Shown in pieces: positions 6,780 to 15,003 of a stretch of DNA of 64,000 nucleotides (position 1 is its first letter; each line of letters starts with the position of its first letter). The DNA is from Paenibacillus piscarius (lineage in GTDB: Bacteria; Bacillota; Bacilli; Paenibacillales; Paenibacillaceae). Where the stretch lies: NCBI RefSeq assembly GCF_022234545.1, contig NZ_JAIEUI010000011.1, forward strand, positions 62,001 to 126,000, in the 5' to 3' direction. The notes under the pieces are model-generated. The model saw only the letters and a program-made list of their open reading frames with translations. It had not been told where the DNA came from and searched no databases. The position numbers and the translations under genes were made by a program.

Positions 6780-9293
6780 CTACATTATGACTTCCACTTT
6801 CACTGATTGCTTGTGCGGGTACGCGGGGATGACTGTTCCTTCGAGCCGTTCGCCGTCCACCCGGATTTCCCGGACGCCTGAGCAGACATGGCTGTTATTC
6901 TTCACGGTAATCTCATACTCGCAGCCACGGAACCGCCGGGTGACGGAGAAGCCCTCCCAGGAAGACGGGATGCACGGGTTAATGGACAGTCCGGCCAGCA
7001 CCGGCTTGATGCCCATGATATACTGCGTAGCGGCTACATACATCCACGCGGCGGTCCCGGTCAGCCAGGATACATTCGCCAGACCGAATCTGTCGGACTC
7101 GGGCCCGAACAGGTTCGAGGCATAGACATACGGCTCCGCCTTGTAACGCCAGATTCCGGCCTGCTCCATGGCGATGTTCGGGATCAGCTGGCGGTAATAT
7201 TTGTACGCCTGGTCCCCTCTGCCCAGCATACACTCCGCAATAATCGCCCAAGTGTTGGCATGGCAGAAGACGGCACCGTTCTCCCCGGTTCCCTTGTTAT
7301 AGTTGGTTAACGGATCGGCGGGATCGGGGAAGGTGGTGATCGACGGATGCAGTTTTTTGATGCCCAGCTCTGTATCGAGAATGTCGCACACACTGTCCAT
7401 CGCCTTCAGCCCCTTGTCAGGCTCAGCCATCCCGGACAGGGTCGCCCAGGTCTGGGCATTGAGCCAGATCTGGGCCTCCTCATGCTCAGCGGTACCCAGA
7501 TAACGCCCGTCATCCATCACCGCCCGCCGGAACCATTGCCCGTCCCAGCCCAGCGTGTTCACAAGTTGCTTCTGCTCCCCGTAGAGCCGGTCATAGTCAG
7601 CCGCATGCTCCGGGTAACCGGAGGCCGCCGCCAGATCCTTCATGCGCAGCAGCACCGTTCCGAACTGCATCGCTGTCCAGATACTCTCTCCCCTGCCCTC
7701 ACGGCATACGCGGAAAAGCTGGTCATTCCAGTCCGAGCGCAGCATCAGCGGGAAGCCGTTCGGTCCCAGACGGGAGACGGTGAAATCCACCGCCCGCTTC
7801 AAATGTTCATAGAGCGGCGCTTCACCGCCGTCATAGAACGGAATATTTTCCTGGAGGAATGAGGCGTCCCCGGTCTCGGCAAGAATGTCCCATACGGCCA
7901 GCGCCGTCCACAGGTGATCATCCGAATGGATGCTGGTCACCGGGTCCCAGCCCTCATTCGGGAAAAAGTAATGATTCACATGCCCGTCCTGATACTGCTG
8001 CCCGAGGAGCAGACGGACTTTATCCTTGGCGGCCTCAGGATCGTAAGGTACGACTGCCAGAATATCCTGAGCGGTATCCCGGTAGCCTACGCCCCGGAAG
8101 GTGCCGGTGGCATAATACGAAATATTGCGCGAGAACAGGAAGTTCCGCTGCGACTGGTACGGATTCCAGGTGTTGAGCATACGCTGCGCATCCCGATCCG
8201 GCAGCTCACAATTCCACGCCCCCAGGTAACGCTCCCAGTTCTCCTGAAGCGCGGCGTAGGAACGGGTGACGAAATCCGCCTCCCGCGAATGGACGATGGC
8301 GCGTTCAATCTCGGCCTCATTCATCGCTGTCCCCAGAAAGAAGTTCACGGTGCGGGTCTCACCGGGCGCAAGCGTTACCCGGACCTGGAGTGCGCCGCAG
8401 GGGTCACCTCCCAGAATCGACGAACCGGTGCAGCCCCCCTGCTCAATAGCAGCCGGATTGGATTCGCTGCGGTAGCTGCCGATGAATTCCTCACGGTCTC
8501 CGTCATACCCGGCAAGCGGAGCATCGGACATCATATAGACGAGCGGGGTTTCGTCCGGCTTGGGCTGATTTTCCACCCCGTATTTGTAGATCAGCGCTTC
8601 CTTCTCATGGTACTGCACCGAGACCTGATGCTTGTTATAGCATTGCCATTGCAGCTCGCGCATGAATTCCATCATCCCAAACTCGGCGTAGGCATACACG
8701 TTCAGCTCCTTGACCTTACTGCTATTGTTCGTCAGCGTCAGATTCCAGATCAGCGAGTTCTCATAGGGCCCGACAAAATAAACCGTCTTCGCCGCCAGCT
8801 CATCCGCCTGTGCTTCAAACCGGGTATAGCCCATGCCATGGCTGCTCCGCCACTCCTGCGGCTTCTGAAAAGCCGGCTCAAACGTGGGACACCAGTAGCT
8901 GCCTGTTCCGGCATCCTGCAAGTAAATATACGGGCCGGAGCGGTCGGTGGGCAGATGGAAGAACCGGTAGCGGGTAATCCGCCAGATTTGCGGAGACTTA
9001 TAGAAGGATAGTCCGCCGCCCGCATGGGACAGCATCGTATGGAAGGTCCCGTTGGATAAATAGTTCAGCCAGGGGGTCGGCATATCATGCCGCTTGAACT
9101 CCACCTCCCTCGCCTCATCGTTGAAGGCAAAATACTGGTCCAGCTCAGCAGTACGGGCAAGCATATTGTTCTCATAAAGCGGTTCTGCAGCCTGGTTACT
9201 CTGTGCGTCGACAGATGGGTCTACGGATGATGCGGATGGTAGCGGTTCGTTGGCGTTCATATCTGCCTGCTCCTCTCGATTGTTCTTACTCAT
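6780..9293 (-). CDS. GH94-family glycoside phosphorylase
   Basis: Inverting phosphorylase that cleaves a beta-glucosidic bond with phosphate to give a sugar-1-phosphate, as in cellobiose, cellodextrin and chitobiose phosphorylases. 837 residues: an N-terminal beta-sandwich (about 60-340), an (alpha/alpha)6 barrel with GYRDTAQD (403-410) and the catalytic-acid region DWND (521-524), and a C-terminal jelly roll. No signal peptide, so cytoplasmic. The first 40 residues are polar and probably disordered. The start overlaps the GH2 stop as ATGA, so translation is coupled. Substrate is unknown. A phosphorylase beside GH105 and GH2 suggests the last step on an imported oligosaccharide. Confidence 0.85.
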   Translation of the reverse strand: MSKNNREEQADMNANEPLPSASSVDPSVDAQSNQAAEPLYENNMLARTAELDQYFAFNDEAREVEFKRHDMPTPWLNYLSNGTFHTMLSHAGGGLSFYKSPQIWRITRYRFFHLPTDRSGPYIYLQDAGTGSYWCPTFEPAFQKPQEWRSSHGMGYTRFEAQADELAAKTVYFVGPYENSLIWNLTLTNNSSKVKELNVYAYAEFGMMEFMRELQWQCYNKHQVSVQYHEKEALIYKYGVENQPKPDETPLVYMMSDAPLAGYDGDREEFIGSYRSESNPAAIEQGGCTGSSILGGDPCGALQVRVTLAPGETRTVNFFLGTAMNEAEIERAIVHSREADFVTRSYAALQENWERYLGAWNCELPDRDAQRMLNTWNPYQSQRNFLFSRNISYYATGTFRGVGYRDTAQDILAVVPYDPEAAKDKVRLLLGQQYQDGHVNHYFFPNEGWDPVTSIHSDDHLWTALAVWDILAETGDASFLQENIPFYDGGEAPLYEHLKRAVDFTVSRLGPNGFPLMLRSDWNDQLFRVCREGRGESIWTAMQFGTVLLRMKDLAAASGYPEHAADYDRLYGEQKQLVNTLGWDGQWFRRAVMDDGRYLGTAEHEEAQIWLNAQTWATLSGMAEPDKGLKAMDSVCDILDTELGIKKLHPSITTFPDPADPLTNYNKGTGENGAVFCHANTWAIIAECMLGRGDQAYKYYRQLIPNIAMEQAGIWRYKAEPYVYASNLFGPESDRFGLANVSWLTGTAAWMYVAATQYIMGIKPVLAGLSINPCIPSSWEGFSVTRRFRGCEYEITVKNNSHVCSGVREIRVDGERLEGTVIPAYPHKQSVKVEVIM

Positions 9294-12200
9294 TTGGGCT
9301 CTACCTCATCCATCGTCAGGCGGAACTCCAGATCATTCATATACGTGCCGTCTGTATTCAGGAATACCATGCCGAAGGCAATATCCTCCTGCGCTCCCCG
9401 GACGATGGCGATCAGGCGGTTGACCCCGCTGGCCAGCGTAATCTCCTGTTCAGGCTCAGGCACGCGGCTGCCATTCATATAGATCTCAAAAGCACAGGCC
9501 GAGTTCACCCGGAGTCTGCCGGTTCTTGTGCCGCCCTTGCTCACGCTGCCCAAGGCTGCATCCGCCGTCTCCGGCAGGTGTACGAAGCAGCTCAGGAACA
9601 GAGGGCGTCCTTCCGGTGAGGGGATGAGGAAGGTTCCGTCCGGGCGGCGTTCTTTTTTCTTCATCCAGCCGTATAAGCCTTCCCCTAAATTGTTCAGGGA
9701 GAACTCAGGGTCGGTATAGTAGTCCTTCATCGCCTCATAGTCGATGTGCGGCGGACAGAAGAGCGTCATGGCTGCTTCCACCGCCCACTGCGCAGCCTCC
9801 TTATCATGGAGCAGCAGCTCATCGGCGAAAGCAGCGCCGAGATTGGCGAGCAGGCGGGTGTAGAGCCTGAGGCTTTTGTCGCTGTCCGGGTCGGCGAGCA
9901 GCTGCGAGCAGAGGATTTCTCCTGCTCCGGCCGCCTGGCGGATCACAAAGGCCCCGGGAGCAGCGGCCTGGCGGCGGTTCAGCTCGACCAGCGCCAGCCG
10001 GCTGTATTCCGCCGTATGCTGCCCGGCGAAATAGTCCTTCCAGGCTGTGCCTTCGACGCTGGTGCACAGCACCTCGGCGTCCGGCACCTCCAGCCTGTAC
10101 CCGGCCAGCTCCCGGTTGACGACATCCCGCGGCGAGAGATGCACCTTGTCGAAGCCGAACAGGTCGACCGGGCTGATGCCCTGCACGGCGGCGTGCGCAT
10201 AGTCCGCCGCCAGATGATACGTCCCGTGCGGCGCGATGCGCACGGGAGCGTCCAGCAGGCGGGCGAGTGCCTCCTGCCCGCCGGGCTCTGCCGGCAGCAC
10301 CAGCACGCTGCCGCCGGCCAGGGCCGCCTGGCGCACGGCTTCCGCCGCGCCCGGCGCGCCCAGCAGTGCGGCCTCCACGACGAGGAGGCCGGGGGTCAGG
10401 CCGGACAAGCCTGCGGCGCTGTCCAGCCTGTGGCCCTTGAGGCGGAGCTTGCTGAGCAAGGCCTCCGCCATTCCGCCGCTGCGGACCCAGGCCGCAGCGG
10501 ACCTTGCCGCGGCTGGCGCCAGCGCGGCGGCGGCGGGCTCGGCTGCGGCGGATCGCGCAGCCGGGGGAGCGGCCGCGTGGACCGCGCGGCCCGCGTACTG
10601 CAGCAGGCTGCGCAGCAGCAGCAGGGCCTGGGGAACCCGCTGGAGATGATCCATAATCTCCAGCTGATTCGCCAGGAACATGCCCGCACCGCTGCGGTAT
10701 TCGAGCAGCGGCGACCACAGATCGCCGCCGTCTCCGAAGTCCCCTGCGCTGCATTCCAGCAGCAGGGTGAAGTCGCCGGTGACCGGCTTCTCGAACGCCG
10801 CCCGGATGATCGGCAGCGGCCCGTCCTCGCGCAGCTCTTCATGCCAGTACATCAGGTCCTCCGCGCCTAATCCCCGGAGCACCGGATGCCCGTAATCCCC
10901 GGCATGTGCGCGGATGAATTCCCGGCGGGTCAGCGGCAGCCTGCCAAGAGAGAGATGAAGCTGCTCCAGCAGCAGCAGCCGGCCGCCCCGCTGCACGAAG
11001 CCCCTTAGCCTCCGGTCAAGCGACCCGTCCTTATCCTGCATTTTGCTGCCGACAATCAGCAGGGTTCCGGCCGCAAGCTTCCCTATAGCTTCCGGTTCTG
11101 CCCGGACCAGCGCGGGCACCAGCGTATGAATCTCCTGGAAGTCCCGGTCTGAGCCGATGTAGGCTGCGGACAGGGCGATCTCTACCGGCTCCGTCCGGCA
11201 GCTCCCGGACACCAGCCGGTAGCTTACCTCAAGCTCATGCATCAGCTCGCCGCCATGGAACAGCCGGGCGGACAGCGTGGTTTCTTCTTCGCCGGAGACA
11301 GCCTCCGGCATCCATTCCAAACGGATGCTCCGGCGCTGAGCAGGCTCATGACGGAAGCGGAAGGTCTCGCTGTGTAGCCTGCGCCCGCCCTGCATAATTT
11401 CATATTCGACCGTCACTTCCTGCGCTGACAGCGTATCGTTATAGACATCGAAGCTGCGGGAGATAGGCGCATCATCGAAGAAGCAGCGGTTGTATTCGGC
11501 AGCAATCAGGGTCACCGGCTTGAAGGCCGCGGCCATAATGGCAAAAGCCGGATTAGGTCTGTAGACCGGATACTCCTCCGGCAGCAGCCCGTTGTTCAGC
11601 GAAAGCGAATAGGCCGGAATTACAGCAGGCTTGGGGCCGGGTGTGGTCAGGTCGGCCTGCGGCAGCTTGATCTCCTGCTCCGGCATCGCCCGCATGAAGT
11701 AATGGACAAAATTAAAGGTAGAGATGCCTGATACGCCTTGCCGCCGTGCATATTCCACGAACAGCCGCTCCTTATGGGCCAGTCCGGCAGCACTTGCGTC
11801 CGAATCCTTATATACCTCCATTCCCGAGTACATGCTGCTGTTCTGCGGGCAGATGTACCACCAGCCGCCATGCTCGCCGAAGGTGAGCGGAACCTGCCGG
11901 TCCCACTGCGCGATGGTGCCGTCAATATTGTAATGACGGCTCTCTACCTCGGTCTGCTGCTTGGAGACCAGGCGGTTATCCCCCTCCACCATGACCGGAC
12001 GGGTATCATCCAGCGCCTTCATCAGCTCAATCAGGCCGGGGATATGCTGCTTGTATTGATCGCGTCCGTCCACCCAGCGCATCTCGTTCTGCACACTCCA
12101 CAGGATGACCGAAGGGTGATTCTTGTCCCGCTGCACCAGCCGCTGCACATGCGCGCGGCAATTGCCTATGAAATCTGGGTGGGCGGCATCCATGCTTTTG

Positions 12201-13453
12201 CTGGAGCCGTAGATGGCCGTCTCATCGACAATCAGCATCCCCTCCTCATCGGCAATCCGCAGATAATCGGACGGATACGGCTGCGCATGCAGGCGGATGC
12301 TGTTAATGCCCGCCTGCCGGCACATCCGGTACCAGTTACGGATATAGTCCTCTGTCTGCTGGGCCGCCCCCTGAAAATGCCAGGAGTCCCCCCGCAGATT
12401 AACAGGAATCCCGTTCAGCATAAATTGCGGACCTTCGCACCAGAACTCCCGGAAGCCGAAGGTCTCGCTCCGGCGGTCCAGAATCTCACCGTCCGCTTGC
12501 AGCACAAGCTCCAGCTCATACAGGACAGGGGATTCCGGGCTCCATAGTATAGCCTCCTGCCAAGGCAGGCTGAAGGCCGCTCCGCCCCACTCCCGGCTGC
12601 CGGTATTGACGCATAACTGCTTCCCGGCCGCAGCCTCCGCAGGGCGGGGCGTTACTGCCGCTTCCGCTTCAAGGACGGGCAGCGGCCGAGCGGACGCCGG
12701 CGGCTGCGACAGATGCGGCAGCTCTGCCAGTGCGGCGGGAACGCCGGACTTCCGCTCTCTGACCTGGAGGAGCACCCGCAATCCTTCCGGTGAGAGGCCA
12801 TCTTCTTCAGCGCTGCTGATCAGAGCATCCACTTCCAGCCTTCCCTGCCGGACAGAGGTGCGGATCGTAAGGTCCTCCAGCGAGACCTGCGGATAGGCCT
12901 CCAGTACAACATCCTGCCAGATCCCCCGGGCGATTCTGCCGAACCAGGAGCCGGAGAGGCCGGTGATTTTGGTCTCCCCGGAGGGGAGCACCGCCGTGTC
13001 GAAGCTGCCGCAGACTACATGGAGCTGCTGCTCCCGGCCGGGCTTCACCAGCGCGGTGATATCCAGCCGCAAGGGCAGGAAGCCGTCCTCCCAGACGGCA
13101 AGCCGCTCGCGGTCCAGATAGATGGCCGCTTTTTGCAGAATGCCCTCGAACCGCAGTACGATCCGCTGACCTAGCATCGTCTCCGGCACCTGGAAGGAGC
13201 GGTGAAGCACCCCGGCTTCCGCTTCATTCCATTCCTCGGGGTATCTGTATACATCGAAGGGCTGGAACTGATACTCGGCGACTTCGCCGAATTTGCTGCC
13301 CGAAGGCGCAGTATAGCTGTAGCGCCAGCTTGATGGGACCTGTATTTTGCGGGCCTCGTATTGCAGTCTCTCCGGAAGCGCACGGCTGCGCGGCTGGTCA
13401 TAGAGCGGCATGAAGTCCCACTCGCCATTGAGACATATAGATGTACGTAGCAT
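9290..13453 (-). CDS. Very large GH2-family glycoside hydrolase with long C-terminal extension
   Basis: Retaining exo-glycosidase of the beta-galactosidase/glucuronidase clan. About 1387 residues, longer than usual (600-1050). The N-terminal sugar-binding fold begins NGEWDFMPLYDQPRSRALPE. The TIM barrel shows WSVQNEM with acid/base Glu near 459 and LTFGEHGG with the nucleophile near 529. A beta-rich region follows, then a glutamine-amidotransferase-like or trimerisation-like segment, an Ala/Pro-rich linker near 960-1000 and a last beta-sandwich. No signal peptide. The ATG at 13453 has AAGGAG at good spacing, and ATG 13459 overlaps the upstream stop. The 9.8-10.8 kb part is markedly GC-rich. 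Its sugar specificity cannot be read from sequence. Confidence 0.85.
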   Translation of the reverse strand: MLRTSICLNGEWDFMPLYDQPRSRALPERLQYEARKIQVPSSWRYSYTAPSGSKFGEVAEYQFQPFDVYRYPEEWNEAEAGVLHRSFQVPETMLGQRIVLRFEGILQKAAIYLDRERLAVWEDGFLPLRLDITALVKPGREQQLHVVCGSFDTAVLPSGETKITGLSGSWFGRIARGIWQDVVLEAYPQVSLEDLTIRTSVRQGRLEVDALISSAEEDGLSPEGLRVLLQVRERKSGVPAALAELPHLSQPPASARPLPVLEAEAAVTPRPAEAAAGKQLCVNTGSREWGGAAFSLPWQEAILWSPESPVLYELELVLQADGEILDRRSETFGFREFWCEGPQFMLNGIPVNLRGDSWHFQGAAQQTEDYIRNWYRMCRQAGINSIRLHAQPYPSDYLRIADEEGMLIVDETAIYGSSKSMDAAHPDFIGNCRAHVQRLVQRDKNHPSVILWSVQNEMRWVDGRDQYKQHIPGLIELMKALDDTRPVMVEGDNRLVSKQQTEVESRHYNIDGTIAQWDRQVPLTFGEHGGWWYICPQNSSMYSGMEVYKDSDASAAGLAHKERLFVEYARRQGVSGISTFNFVHYFMRAMPEQEIKLPQADLTTPGPKPAVIPAYSLSLNNGLLPEEYPVYRPNPAFAIMAAAFKPVTLIAAEYNRCFFDDAPISRSFDVYNDTLSAQEVTVEYEIMQGGRRLHSETFRFRHEPAQRRSIRLEWMPEAVSGEEETTLSARLFHGGELMHELEVSYRLVSGSCRTEPVEIALSAAYIGSDRDFQEIHTLVPALVRAEPEAIGKLAAGTLLIVGSKMQDKDGSLDRRLRGFVQRGGRLLLLEQLHLSLGRLPLTRREFIRAHAGDYGHPVLRGLGAEDLMYWHEELREDGPLPIIRAAFEKPVTGDFTLLLECSAGDFGDGGDLWSPLLEYRSGAGMFLANQLEIMDHLQRVPQALLLLRSLLQYAGRAVHAAAPPAARSAAAEPAAAALAPAAARSAAAWVRSGGMAEALLSKLRLKGHRLDSAAGLSGLTPGLLVVEAALLGAPGAAEAVRQAALAGGSVLVLPAEPGGQEALARLLDAPVRIAPHGTYHLAADYAHAAVQGISPVDLFGFDKVHLSPRDVVNRELAGYRLEVPDAEVLCTSVEGTAWKDYFAGQHTAEYSRLALVELNRRQAAAPGAFVIRQAAGAGEILCSQLLADPDSDKSLRLYTRLLANLGAAFADELLLHDKEAAQWAVEAAMTLFCPPHIDYEAMKDYYTDPEFSLNNLGEGLYGWMKKKERRPDGTFLIPSPEGRPLFLSCFVHLPETADAALGSVSKGGTRTGRLRVNSACAFEIYMNGSRVPEPEQEITLASGVNRLIAIVRGAQEDIAFGMVFLNTDGTYMNDLEFRLTMDEVEPK

Positions 13454-13455
13454 AA

Positions 13456-14121
13456 TCATTCTCCTTTTCCTGTATGGGGGCGGGGGATGGTTAGGACGGG
13501 CGTAAGCTTTTTCCAGATGGCCTGATCCGGCTCCATCTCACTCCATTTCCTGAAATGCGGCTCCATCACCTCACCCCAGTTCTCCGGCCGAAGATTCGTG
13601 GTCAGCTTCCCGGCGTACGGGGCAGGCTCCACCGTTGCAGGCAGCTCAGCATAGAAAAACAGCAGGTTCTCATGCAGCCCGATGATCCCGTACTTGTCGC
13701 CGTCTCCCGGGCGCTCCTCCTGATACTGGTAATGGTGATACACGTAGCTTGCGACCTGCTCCGGCTTCAGTGCCGCCACTCTTCCGTATGGGGTTCCCGC
13801 CATATGACTGCGATTCCAATGTTCTGCGGAGACCGGCTGCTGATAATGAAAAATATCCATCATAGGCATCCACAACCGGGGCTGCTCCCCTCCCGGCCAC
13901 TCCTTGAGAATCTCTGCCGCGCCCTGAAATAACTGCTCCGGCTCCGCCTCCAGGCTGGTGCACTCATAGTACAGAAACAGCTCCTTGCCATCCTGAAAAA
14001 TACTAAGCCGTTCAACGCCCAGCCTGTCCATGCGTTCATTCAGTAACTCGGTCTGTGCACTCCAGAACGCTGACGGATTAGCACCCTCCCGGCACTCAGC
14101 TCTATATAAACAACGTTGCAT
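13456..14121 (-). CDS. Tandem L-rhamnose-mutarotase-like protein
   Basis: 221 residues that look like two copies of the ferredoxin-like RhaM fold. Copy one (about 1-95) has the pattern of a basic start, LGVERLSIFQDGKELFLYYE and an end near WMPMMDIFHY. Copy two (about 110-215) has VASYVYHHYQYQ, YGIIGLHENLLFFYAEL and LTPVLTIP. RhaM interconverts L-rhamnose anomers with a His/Tyr/Trp centre, and copy one seems to lack the usual histidine. It heads the GH2-GH94 operon with ATGA-type overlap, so a role on the released sugar is plausible. GGAGGG lies 6 nt before the ATG. Assignment rests on motif resemblance, not an alignment. Confidence 0.55.
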   Translation of the reverse strand: MQRCLYRAECREGANPSAFWSAQTELLNERMDRLGVERLSIFQDGKELFLYYECTSLEAEPEQLFQGAAEILKEWPGGEQPRLWMPMMDIFHYQQPVSAEHWNRSHMAGTPYGRVAALKPEQVASYVYHHYQYQEERPGDGDKYGIIGLHENLLFFYAELPATVEPAPYAGKLTTNLRPENWGEVMEPHFRKWSEMEPDQAIWKKLTPVLTIPRPHTGKGE

Positions 14122-14314
14122 CGTGTCCCTCCAACCTTGTGTCTTCTACCCCTCTAGAGTACCGTATCCGGCGGGCCGATTCCTTGACGATCATGCCCTT
14201 CTTTAGCATAATAACGACATGCGAAAATGGAGGTATAAGCGGGGAATAGATACACTTGAGTGACTCATGCGCCGACGGTGCTATTCCAGTAACGGTGCTA
14301 TTCCAGTAAATGTA

Positions 14315-14600
14315 GTGTACTAATCCCCTTCATCCGTGCGCTGAAGGTGGATTGGAGGAAATATGGTGTATTTATACACTTCATTCGCACGCCAACGGCG
14401 GATTTCCAGAAATGTAGTGTATTTATGCACATCATCATCCGCGCTCCAACGGTGGATTGACGGAATGTAGTGCATTTATGCACTTCATCCGCGCTCCAAC
14501 GGTGGATTGACGGAAATGTAGTGTATTTATGCACTTCATTCGCGCGCCAACGGTGGAATGACGGAAATGTAGTGTATTTATGCACTTCATCCGCGCTCCA
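14315..14600. repeat. Class A palindrome array, six units of about 51 bp
   Basis: The core GTGYATTTATRCAC occurs at 14366-14379, 14417-14430, 14470-14483, 14521-14534 and 14572-14585, with a degraded copy at 14315. Spacings are 51, 51, 53, 51 and 51 bp. Between cores the unit reads TTCATCCGCGCTCCAACGG then TGGATTGACGGAAATGTA, nearly identical in the last units and degraded in the first. It lies in the 14122-15003 gap. I see nothing else between 14122 and 14314. Confidence 0.9.
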
Positions 14601-14619
14601 ATGGGGGGGGATTGAGGGA

Positions 14620-14815
14620 TTCGCGGATTGGGCGGTTGTGCTGGTTGACGGGTTCGCGGGTTCGCGGGTTGGCAGTTGGCAGTTGACGGGTTGGCGGTTG
14701 ACGGGTTCGCGGGTTGGCGGTTGACGGGTTCGCGGGTTGGTGGTTGGCGGGTTGGTAGTCCGGTGGTTTGGCTGTTGGCAGTTCGCGGGTTGGCAGTTGG
14801 CAGTTTGGCCGAATA
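14620..14815. repeat. Low-complexity G/T-rich short-repeat tract
   Basis: Built from variants of GGGTTGGCGGTTGAC and GGGTTCGC, repeated about twenty times with 7-8-nt sub-periods. Strong strand bias of G and T on plus. The minus-strand open frames here are Pro/Thr/Asn repeats and not a credible protein. Directly adjoins the class A array. Confidence 0.85.
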
Positions 14816-14856
14816 TAGTATATTTATAGCCACGCCTACGCAGCAGCAAGCACACG

Positions 14857-14888
14857 AACAAGACGGCCGGGTCCCCGGCCGCCTTGTT
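14857..14888 (-). terminator. Terminator-like hairpin after the AraC sensor gene
   Basis: Arms AACAAGACGGCCGGG (14857-14871) and CCCGGCCGCCTTGTT (14874-14888) pair at 14 of 15 bases with a 2-nt loop. The outer A/T pairs provide short U-runs. It lies 115 bp past the AraC stop codon. Confidence 0.6.
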
Positions 14889-15003
14889 ACACACTTATCA
14901 GCTCCACTAACTATTCCTGCGACCAACTATCCTTGTAACCAACTATCCCCGTAGCCGTGCCGCTGCGCCCCCGCTAACACCACGCATCCACGCGCCCACG
15001 CGC

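Noticed and set aside
9746..10870. Plus-strand 374-aa frame antisense to GH2
   Set aside because: GC-rich DNA gives long open frames in several phases. The GH2 gene on the minus strand has clear catalytic motifs and coupling to neighbours.
14315..14600. CRISPR array
   Set aside because: Repeats are 14-bp palindromes and the sequences between them are near copies of each other, not unique spacers. No cas genes are near.
14298..14926. Minus-strand proline/threonine-rich open frames
   Set aside because: They read through the 51-bp array and the G/T-rich tract. Composition follows the repeat and no ribosome site supports them.
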